64,000 nucleotides of DNA from Callorhinus ursinus (lineage: Eukaryota; Chordata; Mammalia; Carnivora; Otariidae). Numbering within the stretch: the stretch's first letter is position 1; every line of letters begins with the position of its first letter. Below are positions 59,572-64,000 of the stretch, in pieces. The stretch lies in the NCBI RefSeq assembly GCF_003265705.1, contig NW_020313045.1, positions 3,303,746-3,367,745 of the forward strand, in the 5' to 3' direction. The notes beneath the pieces were generated by a model. That model saw only the letters and a list, made by a program, of their open reading frames with translations. It did not search any database and was not told the DNA's origin. The position numbers and the translations under genes are program-made.

Positions 59572-60207
59572 TTCTAGATTATTAGAGCACTTGATGGTCC
59601 CAGGATCTTCCTTTGTTCCAAGACTTGGCAGTAGAAAAAATCTAGTTAACAAGATGGCGTAACTGGGGAGATGAGTATTTCAGAGACTGTTTTCAAGAAT
59701 GTCTCTAAAACGGTGGGGGTTTAGCCCTGGCTATTCTCCAGCTATGGCGATTTGGGGGAAAGCTCGTGAAAGATACGCAGGCTCACAGCCTTACCCCGGC
59801 GCAGTGTAGTTAGAGCCTTTGGGGAAGTGTTTTTGAAGCTCCCTGGGTGATTCCAACATGCAGCCATGGTTGAAGACTTTGTTTTAAGCTGGGGATCCTC
59901 CTTTGGAGTAAGCAACCTCAAGGGGCAGTAGAACTGGGTAAAGAAGTTGGGGATTGCTATAAAGTAGACAACACTTACAACAGAGTGATTATTGGTTCCG
60001 GGTTGGCACTCAGGGCCTTTTCTGGACCTCGGCAGGTCCTAAGCACTGTGGATCTGGCTCTCCTCCACATCATATCAGACATTAAAATGCTGTATCCACA
60101 TTCTGCATTTACTGTGTTATGACATATTAATATACCCTATTCTGAGTTGATGCTGATTAGTTGACTTATGTTCTCATGTTATAGGCATCTGTTAGTTTTA
60201 ACTTCAT

Positions 60208-60211
<4 letters not shown>

Positions 60212-60258
<47 letters not shown>
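60212..60258. repeat. (GT)n microsatellite
   Basis: About fifteen GT units, then GTAT/GTGT variants. Likely polymorphic. Confidence 0.5.
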
Positions 60259-60713
60259 CTGGTGTGGCCAGTTAATTGTTTTCCTCACATTTTAAGCATG
60301 TTTGTAGGCCCTTGAGAAGCCTATGCTTCTAGATGTCCAGTCTTCACCGACTGATGGATAAAATAGTCCTGCTGACACTAACTAAAGGTCCATGAACTTA
60401 CCATTTTGCCACCCCAAACAGGGGAGTGTTGATGAATACCCTGTGCCTAGTAGCGACTGATAAGCTGTGGTAAGCCACAGAGAATTAGTCGTAGTCGTTT
60501 TAGATCAAGTCAGTGAATGTGGATGGCCACAACATTCAAAGTATGTGTACATATTTTAAGAACTCACTATTTTGGGCCACAAACTGTCGGGGGGATGCTG
60601 AGTCCATCTGAGGACTTGTTTTATCTAATTTGGACCAGTAGTTTAAAAAGTTCAGTTAGTTGTCTGTGTCTAAAATCTTTGCACATAAATCTGGATTTTC
60701 GGCTTTTTCTCCT

Positions 60714-60751
60714 CCTTCCTTCCTTCCTTCCTTCCTTCCTTCCTTCCTTCC
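60714..60751. repeat. (TTCC)n microsatellite
   Basis: Roughly nine TTCC units. The Arg/Lys/Glu-rich minus-strand frame across it is an artefact. Confidence 0.5.
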
Positions 60752-61024
60752 AAGACATAAGCATAAATTTGGCAATCCTGGATGGCATTGTGTTCCTCTC
60801 CACTCTGACTTTCTCATACTCAGCCCTCGGTGTCCCTCTGCAGTCCCCGGAGGCTTTGAGTTTGAAAACTTTAAGAAGAGATGAAGTTAAACGAGCAACA
60901 AATGTGATGCTCAAACCTAGTGAAGTGGGGTTACCGTCACTGGAGAAATGCAGACCCCAGTGTTCCTCAGGGTATGTAGGGTAGTAGGTGAATGGAAAAA
61001 AAAGTAATTTGTGATCATATTACA

Positions 61025-61190
61025 GAGCAGTGTTTCTCGAACCTCAGCGGGCACAAAAATCACCTTGAGAGCTTTTTAAGAGCACAGGCTGTTGGACCTT
61101 ACTCCTAGAGGTTCTGAATCCTGGGGTCTAAGCTAGGGCTCCCACGTGATGCTGGTGTTGCACTGTGAGTAGCATGGCCCAGAGGACCTT
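61025..61190 (+). mobile_element. MER5-type hAT-Charlie remnant
   Basis: Starts cagagcagtgtttctcgaac, contains aaaatcaccttgagagc and gaggttctgaatcctggggt, the MER5A-like body. Non-coding. Confidence 0.5.
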
Positions 61191-61239
61191 CCAGTGGTAC
61201 AGTAAAGAGTTTGTTTCTTGTAAGAGTTTGTCAGAATGC

Positions 61240-61830
61240 TTTGGGCCATAGGTAAGAGAACACCCAGCAAACAGTGGTATAAAGCATAAGGACATTTGTC
61301 TAACTAACAAAGAAGTCTTTAGGGAGGCAGTCTCAGGCTATTTTGGGTGAAGGCAACCATGTCTTCAAGGACCCTCTTTTCTTCTTATTTTGCTATTGAA
61401 GTTTCAGCAGTCTCCTCATGGTTACAAGTTGGCTGCTGTAGCTCCAGACATCACATCCTCACAATAGCATACAAAACGGGAAGCAAGGTAGTGGTGGGGG
61501 TGGAAGTAATAGCAAAAGTTCTTCTGTATATCTCTTAATAAGAAGGAATAGCTTTCCTGGGAACAGTTCCATTGGACTCTTTTATTTATTGATCAGAAAT
61601 GGATCACATGCCCACCCTAGGCCAGTCATTGACAAAGAAGAAGGAGATTGCTGTGATCAATTTAGACCAATCCCATGTCATCCCCTGGGGGCCAAGCACA
61701 TCGTCACATGAGCATCAGTTCTCTTAATGGTCTATTAGCAAGGAAGAAGGCCTTTGGAAAGACAACCGGCTCTACAACTGAGCACATTTGAAGACTTTGG
61801 AGTGGACCAGTGGTGTGGTTGGAGTTGTAC
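61240..61830. repeat. Degenerate old repeat, possibly family A
   Basis: Phrases such as gtttcagcagtctcctcatg and gatcaatttagaccaatccc loosely resemble family A layout. Low confidence. Confidence 0.5.
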
Positions 61831-63508
61831 ATCATGAGGATGGATCTAGTGTAGAGCCTGGCAAGAGATTAGTGTAGAGCCTGATAAGAGGTGGGAGGAC
61901 CAGGGAGGATGCCACCACCCAATGGAGATAAAGGTGCAAGAGGATTCGAACTAAGGATATGTGAACATGGATGGGAAGGAGGGGAGGGCACTGAATAGAG
62001 CATCTGTTACTTGGAAGGGAGACAGAGGAGGCAGGGGTGACTCAGAGTGTTTGAACTGGGGCCCTGAACAAATGGTAGGACCTGGAGCAGAAGCAGAGAG
62101 GTCAGAGAAGAAGCTGGTTTTGAAGGAAAGCTAAAGCTGATATTGGATATTTTGATGCAGTAGTCCCACAGAGACGACATGGTAGACACTTGCACTAATG
62201 CACTAGAGAGTGCTCAGGGCTGAGGAACCAAGTGGGAGTCCTGTATGCAGTAGAGTGATGGAAATGCAAGTGACTGCCCCCCAAGTTTGCAAACTCACCT
62301 CCCCAGTTGGCGAGGCAGTGTTTCAGGAAGTAATGTGTGGGTCTCAGAAAACTCGGAAATCCTGCTGTACCATTACAACAACAGTATAAAAGGAGTAACG
62401 TGTGTGTGTGCATGATGGTCTATCCTTTTCATCTCAGTAGTTGTTTGGGAAGAAACATTTTTAAATTGTTATTAAGGGGGAATGATGTAAAATTTATAAT
62501 AACATAATTTAAAACCATATCAGCCATTTATGAATTAAAATGTTTCATATCTTTTCTTTATGTAAGAGGTTCAATTTCAAGTTGGATTTTATGACATTAG
62601 TGAAGTCATGAGTATCTTGGAGAATCTGTTTTGAGTGTGCTTAATGAGGAAGGACAGGATTTTTGCTAAGTATGCTTATAAATAATACATATTTGGAAGG
62701 TGGATTGAGCTCTTAAAAAAACAAAAACCCTGTTTAAAATAAAATAGAGGCTTTCATTCAAGGTCTGCATGAGCCTCTGATAGGTTTTATCTTTCCCCTT
62801 TGTAGTAGATTATTTTATTTTCTTTGTTTCTTGGGTTTGTATCCTTAATCCCTTCCTCAGGGAGGCCATGTTCTCTCAAATACGTTCTATGCTTGTGTGA
62901 AGCACATCAGACATTGGGAAATGGCCCTTCTCTTATGACCAACATTCTGTCTTTAATCTTAACTTGATTTTACTTCATTTATAAAAGAATAATTTGAATG
63001 TCTTGATAATCCATAAGTTAAACAAACTGGCCAATACCAAGAAGTATTTGGATTTTGCTCTAAATACATATTTGAATGATATGGATTCCTTCTTTTGGAG
63101 GACATACATTTAAGCTAGGACTTTGTATTCTAAATGTTGCAAGTTGAATGTGGTCATTTCTACATTGATTCAGTTGTTTATATAGAAGAACTATATTAAA
63201 TATGGTGAGGGAGGTGAGTTTTTTTAAAACTACCTCAGTGATGGTACCATATTGTGAAAATTTGTAGCAATTTCCCCTCCAATTTGTAATGAGCAAGGGA
63301 TTTGATGTACTAAAGAATAATAGAAATTTTTACACTTTCTTTTAAAATCTTCTTGGTATAGGAGGTAGAAGTCTCAAATGCTGACTGACTAGAAAGCTTT
63401 TATGAAATCTGTATGATTGGCTGGAAGTTGATTTTCTGGAAAAAAGATGAGTTAAACTTTACTAGAAACATTGGACGAGCGCTCCAGCATACTCAGTAGA
63501 TCTGTCTT
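61831..63508. other. TOX3 intron 1, nothing further recognised
   Basis: Unique DNA, AT-rich toward the end; no exon, repeat or RNA gene that I can support. Confidence 0.5.
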
Positions 63509-63689
63509 TTTTTTTTTTTTAAGATTTTATTTATTTATTTGACAGAGAGAGAGAGAGCACAAGCAGGGGAATCGGGAGAGGGAGAAGCAGGCTGAGAAGG
63601 GAGCCCAATATGGGGCTTGATCCCAGGTCCCTGGGATCATGACCTGAGCCAAAATCAGACGCTTAACCGACTGAGCCACCCGGGCATCC
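63509..63689 (-). repeat. Can-SINE, minus orientation
   Basis: Complete reversed element, ending gagccacccgggcatcc. A perfect 17-bp duplication, ctcagtagatctgtctt, lies at 63492-63508 and 63690-63706, the cleanest and so probably one of the youngest insertions in the window. Confidence 0.5.
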
Positions 63690-64000
63690 CTCAGTAGATC
63701 TGTCTTGTTCCTCCTCTCTGCCTGTGTGTCTTTAATGAGAAACTCAACCCATATTATTTGGCTTTTATATAAATTCTGATAAAAATGTTTAATGGAGAGG
63801 TAGTTAAAACTGTTGTACTAGTGAAAATTCTTTTGATTGCAAATGGGAAGAAGTCCTTAAACTTTTAATTTAATAGAAAAGGGATAGTGAGTTTTGTCTC
63901 CGGCATGGCTGGACCCAGGGTTTCCAGGGATGTTATCAACACTTCCTTCTGTTAGCTCTGCTTTCATCAGCTTGGCTTCCCTGTCAGGCTCCACTCAGGT

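Larger units (their letters stand above)
54801..64000 (+). other. TOX3: TOX3 intron 1 (5' part, continues past window)
   Basis: Begins with the GT donor after exon 1. The first 950 bases are still CpG-island DNA. From 55.9 to about 59.2 kb it is AT-rich, nearly repeat-free sequence with many ATTA/TAAT homeodomain-type cores, which looks like conserved regulatory DNA. After that come a hAT element, GT and TTCC microsatellites, a MER5-like piece, a degenerate old repeat and one Can-SINE. I found no exon resembling the rest of TOX3, nor the alternative N-terminal exon of the shorter isoform. Confidence 0.5.

Overview
The window is a mammalian nuclear genome segment, almost certainly from a caniform carnivoran (dog, bear, seal or mustelid group). 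The evidence is about seventeen tRNA-derived Can-SINEs, each with an A/B-box head, a CT-rich middle and an AAATAA-type tail, plus a carnivore-type full-length LINE-1. I cannot name the species. Two runs of ten N (6908-6917 and 30198-30207) mark assembly gaps.

Only one protein-coding gene is supported: the first coding exon of TOX3, an HMG-box transcription factor, at 54714-54800 on the + strand. It sits inside a large CpG island (about 53.7-55.8 kb). Exon 1 encodes 29 residues and ends at a phase-0 splice donor. Everything downstream to the window end is the 5' part of TOX3 intron 1; the HMG-box exons lie beyond the window. The 54 kb upstream is intergenic DNA corresponding to the human 16q12.1 breast-cancer risk interval. 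A short stretch at 48.77-48.82 kb closely resembles my recollection of the flanks of human SNP rs3803662.

Layout: 1-30 kb is intergenic DNA with scattered ancient repeats (MIR, hAT, Tigger, L1 scraps), young Can-SINEs with readable target-site duplications, and unusual structures such as a perfect 25-bp inverted repeat at 13.5 kb. From 30.4 to about 41 kb is a nested transposon block: an old antisense L1 split by a full-length 7.13-kb antisense L1 (30949-38082, 14-bp target duplication), with SINEs and a MER2-like Tigger added. The young L1 has several frameshifts and stops in ORF1 and ORF2, so it is a dead copy, although endonuclease and reverse transcriptase motifs are still visible. From 41 to 47.6 kb are a MaLR-type LTR, MIRs and two SINEs. 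From 47.6 to 63.5 kb, around the promoter, there is no Can-SINE and no recognisable L1; this stretch holds the risk-SNP candidate, inverted-repeat elements, the CpG island and the start of intron 1.

No bacterial-type system, CRISPR array, rRNA or true tRNA gene is present. Most long open frames come from the L1, from GC-rich promoter DNA lacking stop codons, or from pyrimidine tracts. The interesting material is regulatory and structural: the TOX3 promoter and upstream risk locus, the nested L1, and several short inverted repeats and retroinsertion scars. [Form note: the original gave no feature confidence values; the 0.5 on every feature is a placeholder, not an estimate.]
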